Shown here: piece by piece, positions 52,808 through 60,793 of the stretch
Numbering within the stretch: position 1 is the first letter of the stretch
Layout of the letters: each line of letters opens with the position of its first letter
Assembly: GCA_016709965.1 (NCBI GenBank)
Contig: JADJLT010000006.1
Span: 1,116,001-1,180,000 of the forward strand
Reading direction: 5' to 3'
Source: Betaproteobacteria bacterium
GTDB taxonomy: Bacteria > Pseudomonadota > Gammaproteobacteria > Burkholderiales > Rhodocyclaceae
DNA: 64,000 bases
Position numbers and translations under genes: made by a program
Notes under the pieces: generated by a model
The model's input: only the letters and a program-made list of their open reading frames with translations
Told to the model about the DNA's origin: nothing
Databases searched by the model: none

Positions 52808-53104
52808 TTACACCGCCTCCAGCGCGAGCAGCTCATCTTTTGCTTTAGGATGAGCAAACAAGGTGTCGCGTGATATTCCTTTTTTGACGTAGTCGTAATA
52901 ACAGTCCGGTGCTTTGCCTTTGGCAAAATGCCGAAACAAGGCCCGCAAGGAAAGGGTTTGATGGGCGTGAAAATCCTTTTCGATTGACACGCGAAGGTTA
53001 AATACAGGAGCGCCGTCGGCATTTGTCAGAGAGGAAAATCCCTCCCCTAGACCTCCTGGGCCAGCAAACAGGTCGATAACGGATATTGGTTTGCGGTCTG
53101 CCAT
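52808..53104 (-). pseudogene. N-terminal remnant of a DNA cytosine-5 methyltransferase
   Basis: 98 residues from MADRKPISVIDLFAGPGGLG (a GTG eight codons earlier is possible). SAM motif I FAGPGGLGEGF and 'RVSIEKDFHAHQTL' are intact, but motif IV with the catalytic Cys (PCQ) and everything beyond are gone. The frame reaches a TAA, then continues in phase into the PD-(D/E)xK fragment. A single deletion thus removed the Dcm C-terminus and the N-terminus of its neighbour. Confidence 0.8.
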
Positions 53105-53323
53105 GTGTTCTTTTTGGTTGTTCGGCACGTTCGCTGGCGTGCCTTATGGTCCACCGATGCTACCGGAATGTCCCTTGGTTGGGGAGTGAAAGCTTTGATT
53201 TTAACCTTCTGGGACTCGGGCTGGTGGGACGGTTCGATTTTTCGGGGTGTCGTCCTTTGCCCTTGCCTAGTAATGGAACCGTCCGTGTTGTGATGTTGCT
53301 CGACAGATAGACTTTCTGCTCTG

Positions 53324-53350
53324 AAAAAACAAAACCCGCCGAAGCGGGTT
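53324..53350 (-). terminator. Rho-independent terminator after higA
   Basis: Minus strand AACCCGC-TTCG-GCGGGTT followed by TTGTTTTTT, about 22 bases past the antitoxin stop codon. Confidence 0.85.
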
Positions 53351-53371
53351 TGGTGGGGGCGGCGCGAACGG

Positions 53372-53803
53372 TTAAGCCTTGGGAATGAACAGCGCGGGGC
53401 TGACACCAAAGAACTCGCCAAGCTTTCCGGCCAGTGTTGCAGATATCTTGCGATGACCGGCAAGGATATTCGACAGGTTGCCTTGTGCGACGATATTTGA
53501 AAGGTCTTCCTGTTTCAGGCCTTTGGCTTCGATCAGGAAGCGCAGGGCGTCTTTCGGCACGGAAGCTTCGATGGTGAAGTGTTCGCGCTCGTAGTTGGAA
53601 ACCAGATCGCCGACAAGCTCCAGAAGACCAGCCAGCTTGTGTTCTTCATTGTCGCCAACCACATCGAGCAAGTCATTCATGAGTGCAACCATGCGGTCAT
53701 AGCCTGCTTCGTCATGGATCGGACGAATGTGAGCCATTGCATCGAGCTTGGCCCAGGAGGTCTGGATTGCGCGGATGTCAAAACGGCTTTGTGCAGCATG
53801 CAT
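53372..53803 (-). CDS. higA: HigA-type antitoxin (XRE helix-turn-helix)
   Basis: 143 residues. The C-terminal half 'IEAKGLKQEDLSNIVAQGNL' followed by 'SNILAGHRKISATLAGKLGE' is a Xre-type DNA-binding domain; the N-terminal half ('HIRPIHDEAGYDRMVALMND') binds toxin. It should neutralise HigB and repress the operon. Two bases after higB, same direction; toxin first is usual for higBA. Confidence 0.88.
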   Translation of the reverse strand: MHAAQSRFDIRAIQTSWAKLDAMAHIRPIHDEAGYDRMVALMNDLLDVVGDNEEHKLAGLLELVGDLVSNYEREHFTIEASVPKDALRFLIEAKGLKQEDLSNIVAQGNLSNILAGHRKISATLAGKLGEFFGVSPALFIPKA

Positions 53804-53805
53804 GA

Positions 53806-54114
53806 TTACACCTTTCCTTTTCTATATAGCTTGTTCCAGTCGTCGTATTCCCGATGTGTCATCACTTCGCGGACATAGATCTTCTTGAACTTGTACTGCA
53901 CGACAACAATAACTCGATAGTTGTTACCACCCACATCAAACACCGTGTAGGGAGGGACATAGTCGGCCGAGTTGAATGTGTTCTTCAGTTCGTTGAAGTC
54001 CTTTGCAGTGGACTTCTCCAGAACTGAATGCCAGTCCTTCAACACTTGCTCGGCCTCTGGGTGCTTCTCCCAGAACTCCCGCAGCATTTTCAGCGAAATG
54101 ATGTGCATGCCCAT
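53806..54114 (-). CDS. higB: HigB-type mRNA interferase toxin
   Basis: 102 residues. 'MLREFWEKHPEAEQVLKDWH' and 'YRVIVVVQYKFKKIYVREVM' with 'THREYDDWNKLYRKGKV' match the HigB_toxin family (RelE fold, mRNA cleavage on the ribosome). It starts the TA operon inside the island and may stabilise what is left of it. Upstream bases 54108-54140 (ATGAGTATATCAATCTGATA) probably contain the autoregulated promoter. Confidence 0.88.
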   Translation of the reverse strand: MGMHIISLKMLREFWEKHPEAEQVLKDWHSVLEKSTAKDFNELKNTFNSADYVPPYTVFDVGGNNYRVIVVVQYKFKKIYVREVMTHREYDDWNKLYRKGKV

Positions 54115-54292
54115 GAGTATATCAATCTGATATAAATCTGCTGATCTTTTTTGTAGTGGTCATCATCGGTTCAGGTGAAGATTGCCGGGCAATGCGCTCC
54201 GGTTTTTCTGTGGGTTGGCATTATCTGCATGTCACAGCGATGGTCCAACTGAACAGGCGCTCGGTTGGCAAGCCTTAACAAGCTTGCTATGG

Positions 54293-54661
54293 TTACCTTC
54301 GGTTCCAGCGAGCGTAGATCTCCTTGCGTTCCGTTTCAGAAAGAATGCCGGTAAAAGGCGTAGAAGACCGTAATCTGGCGCTTTCCTGGTCTTCGCCAGT
54401 CAGGGCGCGCAGAATACTTTCGTTCCCTGAAGAGAGGATGTCTTCCCACTCAGAGTAGGCGGGTGTTTCCCCGCGCAGGCTTTTCCAGCGGGAAATGTTT
54501 GAGCGGGCACGTTCTACCAGAGATGGATTCGCTTCCAGCTTTTTGGCGATCAGACGATGCATTTCAAGGCTGCGCCAGTCGCTTGGCTGGTATTTGTTGT
54601 CGACCTGTTCCACGTATGTCACTCCATGAACCGTAGTCGTACGGTAATCGATCAGCAGCAT
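54293..54661 (-). CDS. Conserved hypothetical protein (possible antitoxin-type partner)
   Basis: 122 residues. 'HRLIAKKLEANPSLVERARS', 'NISRWKSLRG', 'SEWEDILSSGNESILRAL' and 'RLRSSTPFTGILSETERKEI' form a pattern I have seen in small proteins paired with nucleotidyltransferase-type toxins, but no partner is present here, so I do not assign a function. It lies alone in the right part of the island. Confidence 0.55.
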   Translation of the reverse strand: MLLIDYRTTTVHGVTYVEQVDNKYQPSDWRSLEMHRLIAKKLEANPSLVERARSNISRWKSLRGETPAYSEWEDILSSGNESILRALTGEDQESARLRSSTPFTGILSETERKEIYARWNRR

Positions 54662-54964
54662 AAATCAAGAAGGGGGCCGACGTAACGTATGTGGGGACTG
54701 CCCGTTGTCAGCCGTCAACCACAAGCAACAACTGACGCCTGATTTCAATGAGTAACCACATTTACTGTTGTCATCTCGGTATCATCGACATTGTTGATCG
54801 CCGAATCGTTGGTTCGTTTTTTTCCATGTAACTCTCCTGATTTTTGCCGGAAGATATGACAGGGTTGTTAAAAAAGTGTGGGGAGAAGTGCGGGAAAATC
54901 CTCGCGCAATTTTCTAAGGTTTTGATTATGAATGATTAAAAATTCAAATAATCGGCGAGATTTT
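54662..54964. other. Gene-free right end of the island
   Basis: About 300 AT-rich bases with no convincing gene. It ends in the 3' half of the split tRNA-Leu gene. Confidence 0.6.
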
Positions 54965-55019
54965 AGATTTAGGTTCTGGCGCCGAAAGGTGTGGGGGTTC
55001 GAGTCCCTTCTTGGCACCA
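54965..55019 (+). pseudogene. 3' half of the split tRNA-Leu(UAG) gene
   Basis: Begins AGATTTAGGT, the shared crossover core. Anticodon 3' stem TCTGG (pairs with CCAGA at the left end), variable arm, T arm GGGGTTCGAGTCCC, and acceptor CTTGGC + ACCA. One G of the acceptor strand is lost compared with the partner of GCCCAAG, a sign of decay since the split. Confidence 0.85.
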
Positions 55020-55165
55020 AATATAGCACAAAGCTCTGATTATTCAGGGCTTTTTGATTTTCTGGTCGATGAAATTCCAAATGACCGTCATTTTTTGGAG
55101 CTTGCCTGGGGGAGTTTGGGCATGGTACATGCGTAAATGCCTTGTATTATCCAGAGGAGGTATCC

Positions 55166-55381
55166 ATGTCCATCAGTTCTGTTCTTTCCACTGGCTTGCA
55201 AAGCATGCAGGCTGCCATCAACCGAACAGGCATTGCAAGCAGCCGAATTGCCGCTGATGACAGCGAGATGGCCACCAACATCGTTGGGCTGCATCAAGGG
55301 GCAATCGATGCCAAGCTTGCAGCCAATGTCATAAAAGCCGGTGACGAAATTCTCGGGACAATTATCAACATCAGAGGCTAG
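55166..55381 (+). CDS. Small protein with flagellar rod/hook C-terminal-like motif
   Basis: 71 residues from MSISSVLSTGLQSMQAAINR, with GAGGAGG 6 bases upstream. The first part resembles the N-terminus and 'ANVIKAGDEILGTIINIRG' the C-terminus of flagellar rod/hook proteins (coiled-coil D0), but the middle domain is absent. Single-gene unit; its role is unknown. Confidence 0.65.
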   Translation: MSISSVLSTGLQSMQAAINRTGIASSRIAADDSEMATNIVGLHQGAIDAKLAANVIKAGDEILGTIINIRG

Positions 55382-55550
55382 ATTTGCCGGAGGCGGCAGA
55401 TTACGCCGCTTGAAGTATCAGTTCTAGCCACCTTGCTTGCCATAAATGCCTGGAGTGAGCTGATCGGTAAATCAAAGGGATTGTGTTTGCCTGTATGTGC
55501 CTATACTGGTTTAAGGATTCAGTTGATTTCTGGAAATTTAGGAGGCGATG

Positions 55551-55925
55551 ATGCGCAGACTTTTCGTTCCACTTATTCTCGCGCTATCCGTTGTTGCGCT
55601 TCCCGCTCAAGCTCAACGAGGTTACGGCCATAGAGGCTATGGCCATCACGGCGGTGGTGGTTCCGGCTGGGCCGGGCTGGCTGTATTTGGCGCGCTCACT
55701 GGTTTGGCTATCATGTCGGAGCGGAGCAGGCCGGTATATGTCGATCCCTATTACGTCGGGCCGGTTTATTCACCACAGCCAGTCTATATCGAACAGCAGC
55801 CTGCACCGGTAGCCCCGTCTGCCAATGCTTCCGGGAGTTGGTACTACTGCGGTTCGAGCGCCATGTACTACCCATATACGCAGGCATGTCCCGAAGGCTG
55901 GCAGGCAGTGCCGGCCAGACCCTAG
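55551..55925 (+). CDS. Small secreted protein with C-terminal Cys/aromatic motif
   Basis: 124 residues, signal peptide MRRLFVPLILALSVVALPAQ ending AQA, starting at the second of two ATGs because GGAGG then sits 5 bases upstream. A Gly/His/Tyr-rich stretch ('GYGHRGYGHHGGGG'), one hydrophobic segment (WAGLAVFGALTGLAIM), a Pro/Tyr linker, and 'SWYYCGSSAMYYPYTQACPE' followed by GWQAVP. The last block recurs in many proteobacterial envelope lipoproteins of unknown role; the two Cys probably pair. Confidence 0.75.
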   Translation: MRRLFVPLILALSVVALPAQAQRGYGHRGYGHHGGGGSGWAGLAVFGALTGLAIMSERSRPVYVDPYYVGPVYSPQPVYIEQQPAPVAPSANASGSWYYCGSSAMYYPYTQACPEGWQAVPARP

Positions 55926-55940
55926 CCAAATGGCTGGTAA

Positions 55941-56939
55941 TCAGGCCTTGGGGGATAAATTCAGAACTTCACTGAAGAATTGCTGTGCCGGCATTCGGAA
56001 TCCGGACGCATTCGTGTGACCGCCGCCACCATAACGTGAGGCAATGGTGGCAACGTCGAGCGTTTTGCCTTTTGAGCGCAGCGAGGCCTTGATTTCGCCG
56101 ACACCTGACAATTGCCAGATCAAACCGTAACTACCACTTTGCTCAGCCAGGGAGTTTCCTAAATCCGAGGCAAACAGCGCGTTTGCGTTGATGGCGATCC
56201 CTGGTGTGGCCAGCCAGCTCAGATCGCCGTCGGTAATGATGGTTTGTCCATGGCGCTGCGCCTGCAGGGCGTCGACGGGTTCGCCACGAACCAAAGCCGG
56301 CATACGCAGTACGCTTTGGGACATGCGTTCAATCTCTCTTTGGTGAAACTGATCAATGGCCGAGCCTTGAATGATGGCTTCTAGGTAGCGAGCTGCCGAC
56401 GCGTTGGGTGTCTCTAAAACCAGTTGGTACCAAGTGGCAAAGTCAAATGGCAGCAGGCGCAGGGCGCGACAGAAGGCACGCGTGCCGGGTAAAGCAAAGC
56501 GCCAGATGTCTTGGTCTTCGATGTGCCGAATTGCCAGGGGCGTCGGTGTTTCTGGATGGAAGTTCTCCCAAGCCAGTCGTGCTCCTGATTTATCAAGATT
56601 GAAAACGACGTAAAGTGGCAGCGTTGGGTGCTGATATTGGCGCAGGCCGTTATCGCTGGGGCGTAGCTTGTCGCCCCAGGCATTGAGGGCGGATGCGTGA
56701 TGATCAATCTGGGTGACCGAATTGGCACTTCTGGCCATGGTTTCGAGAAATTCTGGCGGAAACGAGAAGTCCAGAATGAATACCTGATGGCCGGCAATGT
56801 CGGCGAGTGCCCATGGTTCACCGTGATGCATTGCTCGATAAACCGCAGCGTCACCAAAGTGAGCCCACGCCGCGTAGGCAGCGCCAAAGCCATCCAGACA
56901 GTCTGCGTGGTAGATAACCGTAACGGGTGTTTGCTGCAT
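55941..56939 (-). CDS. DHH/DHHA1 family phosphoesterase
   Basis: 332 residues. 'IYHADCLDGFGAAYAAW' (first Asp motif), 'IDHHAS' (the DHH motif) and 'GGGGHTNASGF' (DHHA1 GGGH motif). Related to NrnB-type oligoribonucleases that hydrolyse short RNA or dinucleotides with Mn2+. Substrate not certain. It lies 2 bases after slyX in a three-gene unit. Confidence 0.82.
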   Translation of the reverse strand: MQQTPVTVIYHADCLDGFGAAYAAWAHFGDAAVYRAMHHGEPWALADIAGHQVFILDFSFPPEFLETMARSANSVTQIDHHASALNAWGDKLRPSDNGLRQYQHPTLPLYVVFNLDKSGARLAWENFHPETPTPLAIRHIEDQDIWRFALPGTRAFCRALRLLPFDFATWYQLVLETPNASAARYLEAIIQGSAIDQFHQREIERMSQSVLRMPALVRGEPVDALQAQRHGQTIITDGDLSWLATPGIAINANALFASDLGNSLAEQSGSYGLIWQLSGVGEIKASLRSKGKTLDVATIASRYGGGGHTNASGFRMPAQQFFSEVLNLSPKA

Positions 56940-56941
56940 GT

Positions 56942-57142
56942 TCAGTAGTGCGGCGGAAGTTCGTCGCGCAGGTTGCCCGGTTGGTGCGCTTGGGCATTTT
57001 GCGACTGTTCGCGCAGACTGCGAATTTCCTTGGCGAGCAGATCGATTTGTTGCTGCTGGCGAAAGACGATGCGATTCAGCTCGTCCAACAAGTCTTCGGT
57101 GTAGCTGATCTTGATTTCGAGATCGGTAATGCGTGATTCCAC
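56942..57142 (-). CDS. slyX: SlyX family protein
   Basis: 66 residues, a coiled coil ('RITDLEIKISYTEDLLDELN', 'IVFRQQQQIDLLAKEIRSLR') with a short C-terminal tail ending LPPHY, as in all SlyX proteins. The role is unknown. Middle gene between the 46-residue membrane protein and the DHH phosphoesterase. Confidence 0.92.
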   Translation of the reverse strand: MESRITDLEIKISYTEDLLDELNRIVFRQQQQIDLLAKEIRSLREQSQNAQAHQPGNLRDELPPHY

Positions 57143-57151
57143 TGGGCGTCC

Positions 57152-57292
57152 TTACTTTTCGCTACGCCAGTCGCGCAAAGTTTCCTTGGGCGGTGGCGGC
57201 GGGGTATCGTTGCGGGGTGGCCGGATCAGCGGCAAGGCGCCTCCCAATACCACAATCAGGCAAATTCCAAAAATTATCCAGCCTTCGTTCAT
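57152..57292 (-). CDS. Small one-helix membrane protein upstream of slyX
   Basis: 46 residues: MNEGWIIFGICLIVVLGGAL is one membrane helix, followed by a Pro-rich linker (RPPRNDTPPPPPKE) and a charged end (TLRDWRSEK). GAGAGGCG lies directly before the ATG. The stop is 9 bases from the slyX start, so it is cotranscribed with slyX. No known family recognised. Confidence 0.7.
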   Translation of the reverse strand: MNEGWIIFGICLIVVLGGALPLIRPPRNDTPPPPPKETLRDWRSEK

Positions 57293-57393
57293 TCGCCTCT
57301 CCATTCATTAAGCGGCAAGTTTAATGGGCAACTCAAAAAATCGCGAAGGGCTGTTGACATCGGCTTCTACGTCTGTAAAATGCGCGCTTCTTT

Positions 57394-57470
57394 AGGCGGT
57401 TAGCTCAGCTGGTTAGAGCGCCACGTTGACATCGTGGAGGTCGTTGGTTCGATTCCAATACCGCCTACCA
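57394..57470 (+). tRNA. tRNA-Val (anticodon GAC)
   Basis: 77 bases with encoded CCA. Acceptor AGGCGGT/ACCGCCT, D arm GCTCAGCTGGTTAGAGC, anticodon stem CCACG/CGTGG around TTGACAT, T loop GTTCGATTC. It precedes thrS and is separated from it by a terminator. Confidence 0.97.
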
Positions 57471-57554
57471 AAATTCCTGACGGAGTTGAATTGATGATTT
57501 TCCGAACTTGCAGTACCGTTCAGAAACACTAATCGAGTCAGCCTTCGTTTGACC

Positions 57555-57585
57555 AAAAAGTGCGGCTCGCCCCGCACTTTTTTTT
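57555..57585 (+). terminator. Rho-independent terminator between tRNA-Val and thrS
   Basis: AAAAAGTGCGG - CTCGCC - CCGCACTTTTT, 11-bp stem followed by T residues, 20 bases before the thrS start. It may also serve as an attenuator for thrS. Confidence 0.85.
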
Positions 57586-57601
57586 CGCCTAGAGATTTAC
57601 C

Positions 57602-59519
57602 ATGCCTGATATCAAACTGCCTGATGGTTCCATCCGCTCTTTTGAACAGCCGGTAACAATCGCCGAAGTGGCGTCAAGCATCGGCGCTGGCTTGGCTCGC
57701 GCAGCGTTGGCTGGCAAAGTCGATGGCGTTGTGGTTGATACCTCTCATTTGATTGAACGAAACGCCGACTTGGCCATCATCACGGACAAGGATGCCGAGG
57801 GGCTGGAGGTTATTCGTCATTCGACGGCTCACTTGCTGGCTTACGCGGTTAAGGAGCTGTTCCCTGATGCTCAGGTAACCATCGGCCCGGTTATCGAAAA
57901 CGGGTTTTACTACGATTTTGCCTACAAGCGTCCGTTTACCCCGGAAGATCTGGTCGTCATCGAAAAGCGTATGGCCGAGCTGGCCAAGAAGGACATCCCC
58001 GTTACCCGCGAAGTCTGGGCGCGCGACGATGCGGTTAAATTTTTCCTCGATCTCGGCGAAAAGTACAAGGCTGAACTGATTGGTGCTATTCCAGCTGACC
58101 AGCAGGTATCGCTGTATCGCGAAGGCGATTTCATTGACCTATGCCGCGGCCCGCACGTGCCGACCACGGCCAAGCTGAGGATTTTCAAGTTGATGAAGGT
58201 GGCTGGCGCCTATTGGCGTGGTGATCATCGCAACGAGCAATTACAGCGTATCTATGGCACCGCTTGGGCCAAGAAGGAAGACCTCGACGCCTACTTGCAC
58301 ATGCTGGAAGAGGCTGAAAAACGCGATCATCGCCGTCTCGGCAAGCAATATGACCTGTTCCATATGCAGGACGAAGCGCCGGGTCTGGTTTTCTGGCACC
58401 CCCAAGGGTTGGGCGATTTGGCAGGAAATCGAACAATACATGCGCGCCGTATATCGCAACAATGGCTATCAGGAAGTTCGCTGTCCGCAGATTCTCGACA
58501 AGACCTTGTGGGAAAAGTCCGGTCACTGGGAGCATTACAAAGACAACATGTTCACGACCTCGTCGGAAAATCGCGACTATGCGGTCAAGCCGATGAATTG
58601 TCCGGGCCATGTCCAGGTTTTCAATTCGGATCTGCGTTCCTATCGCGAATTGCCATTGCGCTATGGTGAGTTCGGTTCCTGCCATCGCAACGAGCCAACC
58701 GGGGCCTTGCATGGCCTGATGCGTGTGCGCGGTTTTGTGCAGGATGACGGTCACATCTTCTGTACGGAAGATCAGATCGAATCCGAAGTGACTGCTTTTA
58801 ATGCGCTGGTTAAAAAAGTTTATGCCGATTTCGGTTTTAACGATGTCGCGGTCAAATTGGCGCTGCGTCCGGATAGCCGCGTTGGTTCCGACGATGTTTG
58901 GGACAAGGCGGAGGATGCGCTACGCCAGGGTTTGCGTGCATCCGGGCTGGAATGGACCGAACTGCCGGGGGAGGGGGCTTTCTATGGTCCGAAGATCGAA
59001 TTCCACATCAAGGATGCCATCGGTCGCTCTTGGCAGTGCGGCACGATGCAGGTAGACTTCTCGATGCCGGGCCGTCTGGGGGCGGAATATGTCGGTGCGG
59101 ACGATACGCGCAAGGTGCCGGTGATGCTGCACAGAGCCATTCTGGGGTCGTTGGAGCGCTTCATTGGCATCCTGATCGAGAATTTTGCCGGCGCACTTCC
59201 GCTGTGGCTGGCGCCGGTGCAGGTGATGGTGTTGAATATCTCGGAAAAGCAGGCGGATTATGCTGCGGATTTGGCGAAAAAGCTGCATAACGCGGGCTTC
59301 CGGGCCGAGTCGGATTTGCGTAACGAGAAAATTACCTATAAAATTCGCGAACATAGCTTGAACCGGCTGCCTTATCAGCTCGTTGTGGGCGATAAAGAAA
59401 AAGCGGACGGACTGGTTGCCGTGCGGACTCGCGGTGGTCAGGATCTCGGACAGATGTCCATTGAGGCCCTGATCAAACGACTTCAGGAAGAAGTCGTGGC
59501 GCGTAGTAGCACGGCTTAA
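57602..59519 (+). pseudogene. thrS: Threonyl-tRNA synthetase with apparent +1 frameshift
   Basis: TGS, editing (about 60-225, 'HSTAHLLAYAVKELFPDAQ', 'YREGDFIDLCRGPHVPTT') and the start of the catalytic domain are in one frame up to 'VFWHP'. The rest ('KGWAIWQEIEQYMRAVYRNN', 'MNCPGHVQVF', 'RYGEFGSCHRNEPTGALHGL', and the anticodon domain to the end) is in the next. Taking one C out of the CCCCC run at 58399-58403 gives HPKGWAIWQ and a 638-residue ThrS, the family length. ThrS is essential, so a sequence error or recoding is more likely than true loss. First gene of thrS-infC-rpmI-rplT-pheST. Confidence 0.92.
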
Positions 59520-59543
59520 TTTATTGTTTTCGGGGGTTTTACC

Positions 59544-60071
59544 ATAGCTCAGAACAAGGCGCATCGCCTCAACGAAGAAATTACGGTTCCGGAGATTCGT
59601 CTCCAGGGTGCAGAAGGTGAACAGCTAGGCATAGTCAGTATTCGTGAGGCTTTGCACATGGCTGAAGAAGCTGGGGCGGATCTGGTTGAGATCGCTCCGA
59701 CTGCCAAGCCGCCGGTCTGCCGCATCATGGACTACGGCAAGTTCAAGTACCAGGAACAGAAGCGTGCGCATGAGGCCAAGCTGAAGCAGAAGCAGGTGCA
59801 GGTCAAGGAAATCAAGCTGCGCCCAGGTACCGACGAAAACGATTACCAGATCAAGCTCAGGAATATGACGCGTTTCCTGGAAGAGGGCGACAAGGTCAAA
59901 GTGACCCTGCGCTTCCGGGGCCGCGAAATGGCGCATCAGGAATTCGGTATGCGCCAGTTGGAACGAATCAAGGCTGACCTTGATGTGGTTGGTGCAGTCG
60001 AGCAGATGCCGAAGATGGAAGGTCGTCAGATGATTATGGTCATCGGGCCGGCCAAGAAGAAGCAACCGTAG
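59544..60071 (+). CDS. infC: Translation initiation factor IF-3 (rare ATA start)
   Basis: 175 residues. The family N-terminus (AQNKAHRLNEEITVPEIRLQ) is read from an ATA at 59544; no ATG or GTG occurs upstream in frame close by. Unusual start codons (AUU, AUA) are known for infC and allow IF-3 to limit its own synthesis. Conserved C-domain 'FRGREMAHQEFGMRQLERI'. IF-3 binds the 30S subunit and checks the start codon. Located 24 bases after thrS. Confidence 0.95.
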   Translation: MAQNKAHRLNEEITVPEIRLQGAEGEQLGIVSIREALHMAEEAGADLVEIAPTAKPPVCRIMDYGKFKYQEQKRAHEAKLKQKQVQVKEIKLRPGTDENDYQIKLRNMTRFLEEGDKVKVTLRFRGREMAHQEFGMRQLERIKADLDVVGAVEQMPKMEGRQMIMVIGPAKKKQP

Positions 60072-60108
60072 TATTCAGTAGTTATAAGTGCTTTCGGGTA
60101 ATGGAAGT

Positions 60109-60123
60109 GTTCCCGCCGGGAAC
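60109..60123 (+). promoter_or_regulatory. Hairpin in the infC-rpmI gap (possible L20 operator part)
   Basis: GTTCCC-GCC-GGGAAC lies 33 bases upstream of rpmI. In E. coli L20 represses rpmI-rplT by binding RNA upstream of rpmI; this hairpin is in the right place but the match was not tested. Confidence 0.3.
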
Positions 60124-60155
60124 CACCTGACGGCATGTCATTAAGGAGCATATAA

Positions 60156-60353
60156 ATGCCCAAAATGAAGACCAAGAGCAGCGCGAAAAAGCGCTTCTCG
60201 ATTCGCGCTGGTGGTTCCATCAAGCGCGGTCAAGCCTTCAAGCGTCACATCCTGACCAAGAAGACGACCAAAGTGAAACGCCATCTGCGCGGTTCAGTCG
60301 AAGTTAACGCGCGCGATTCAGCATCCGTCCGCGCCATGATGCCCTACGCATAA
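60156..60353 (+). CDS. rpmI: 50S ribosomal protein L35
   Basis: 65 residues, highly basic: MPKMKTKSSAKKRFSIRAGG, 'FKRHILTKKTTKVKRHLRG'. Full length. AAGGAG 9 bases upstream. Between infC and rplT, the universal order. Confidence 0.97.
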   Translation: MPKMKTKSSAKKRFSIRAGGSIKRGQAFKRHILTKKTTKVKRHLRGSVEVNARDSASVRAMMPYA

Positions 60354-60364
60354 GGAGATAGAAG

Positions 60365-60724
60365 ATGCCTAGAGTTAAACGTGGTGTAACAGCTCGCGCT
60401 CGTCACAAGAAGATTCTCGTTCAGGCCAAGGGTTACCGCGGTCGTCGCAAGAACGTATACCGCATTGCCAAACAGGCGGTGATGAAGGCTGGTCAATATC
60501 AGTACCGTGACCGTCGTCAACGCAAGCGTCAGTTCCGTGCGCTGTGGATTGCTCGTATCAATGCCGCTTCTCGTGAGCTGGGCATGAAGTACAGCACCTT
60601 CATGAATGGTCTGAAGAAGGCCAATATCGAAGTTGACCGCAAGGTCCTGGCCGATCTGGCCGTCTTTGATCAGCCGGCTTTTGCCGCTCTGGCCGCACAG
60701 GCCAAGGCACAGCTCGGCGCCTGA
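60365..60724 (+). CDS. rplT: 50S ribosomal protein L20
   Basis: 119 residues, full length: MPRVKRGVTARARHKKILVQ, 'RKNVYRIAKQAVMKAGQYQY', 'NAASRELGMKYSTFMNGLKK'. Binds 23S rRNA early in 50S assembly and probably represses its own operon. AAGGAG upstream; 11 bases after rpmI. Confidence 0.98.
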   Translation: MPRVKRGVTARARHKKILVQAKGYRGRRKNVYRIAKQAVMKAGQYQYRDRRQRKRQFRALWIARINAASRELGMKYSTFMNGLKKANIEVDRKVLADLAVFDQPAFAALAAQAKAQLGA

Positions 60725-60740
60725 GCGAAAGCTTGACGAA

Positions 60741-60767
60741 AAAAAGGAGGCGCAAGCCTCCTTTTTT
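60741..60767 (+). terminator. Rho-independent terminator/attenuator between rplT and pheS
   Basis: AAAAAGGAGGC-GCAA-GCCTCCTTTTTT, 11-bp stem with a GNRA-like loop and T run, 17 bases after the rplT stop. It may reduce read-through into pheST. Confidence 0.88.
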
Positions 60768-60793
60768 GTTGGTGGTTTTGTAGGTGGAAGTCT

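Larger units (their letters stand above)
51417..54964. mobile_element. Decayed genomic island inserted in the anticodon loop of tRNA-Leu
   Basis: About 3.5 kb bracketed by AGATTTAGGT (51407-51416 and 54965-54974), the crossover core of the tRNA-Leu anticodon loop. It holds an intact tRNA-Leu(UAG), an AlpA-like HTH gene, a deletion-fused Dcm/ATPase remnant, a higBA toxin-antitoxin pair and one unknown gene. No integrase is left. None of the dispersed motif copies lies inside it, as expected for foreign DNA. Confidence 0.75.

Noticed and set aside
52717..53022. 101-residue minus-strand frame across the Dcm/ATPase junction
   Set aside because: Out of phase with both recognisable fragments; a shadow frame.
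54868..55080. Frame ending in RRDSNPHTFRRQNLNLKS near the tRNA 3' half
   Set aside because: A typical false translation of the tRNA-Leu 3' end on the opposite strand.
60625..60660. Motif-like TTGCGGTCAACTTCGA on the minus strand in rplT
   Set aside because: The codons (EVDRKVLADLA) are native to L20 and the tail does not match.
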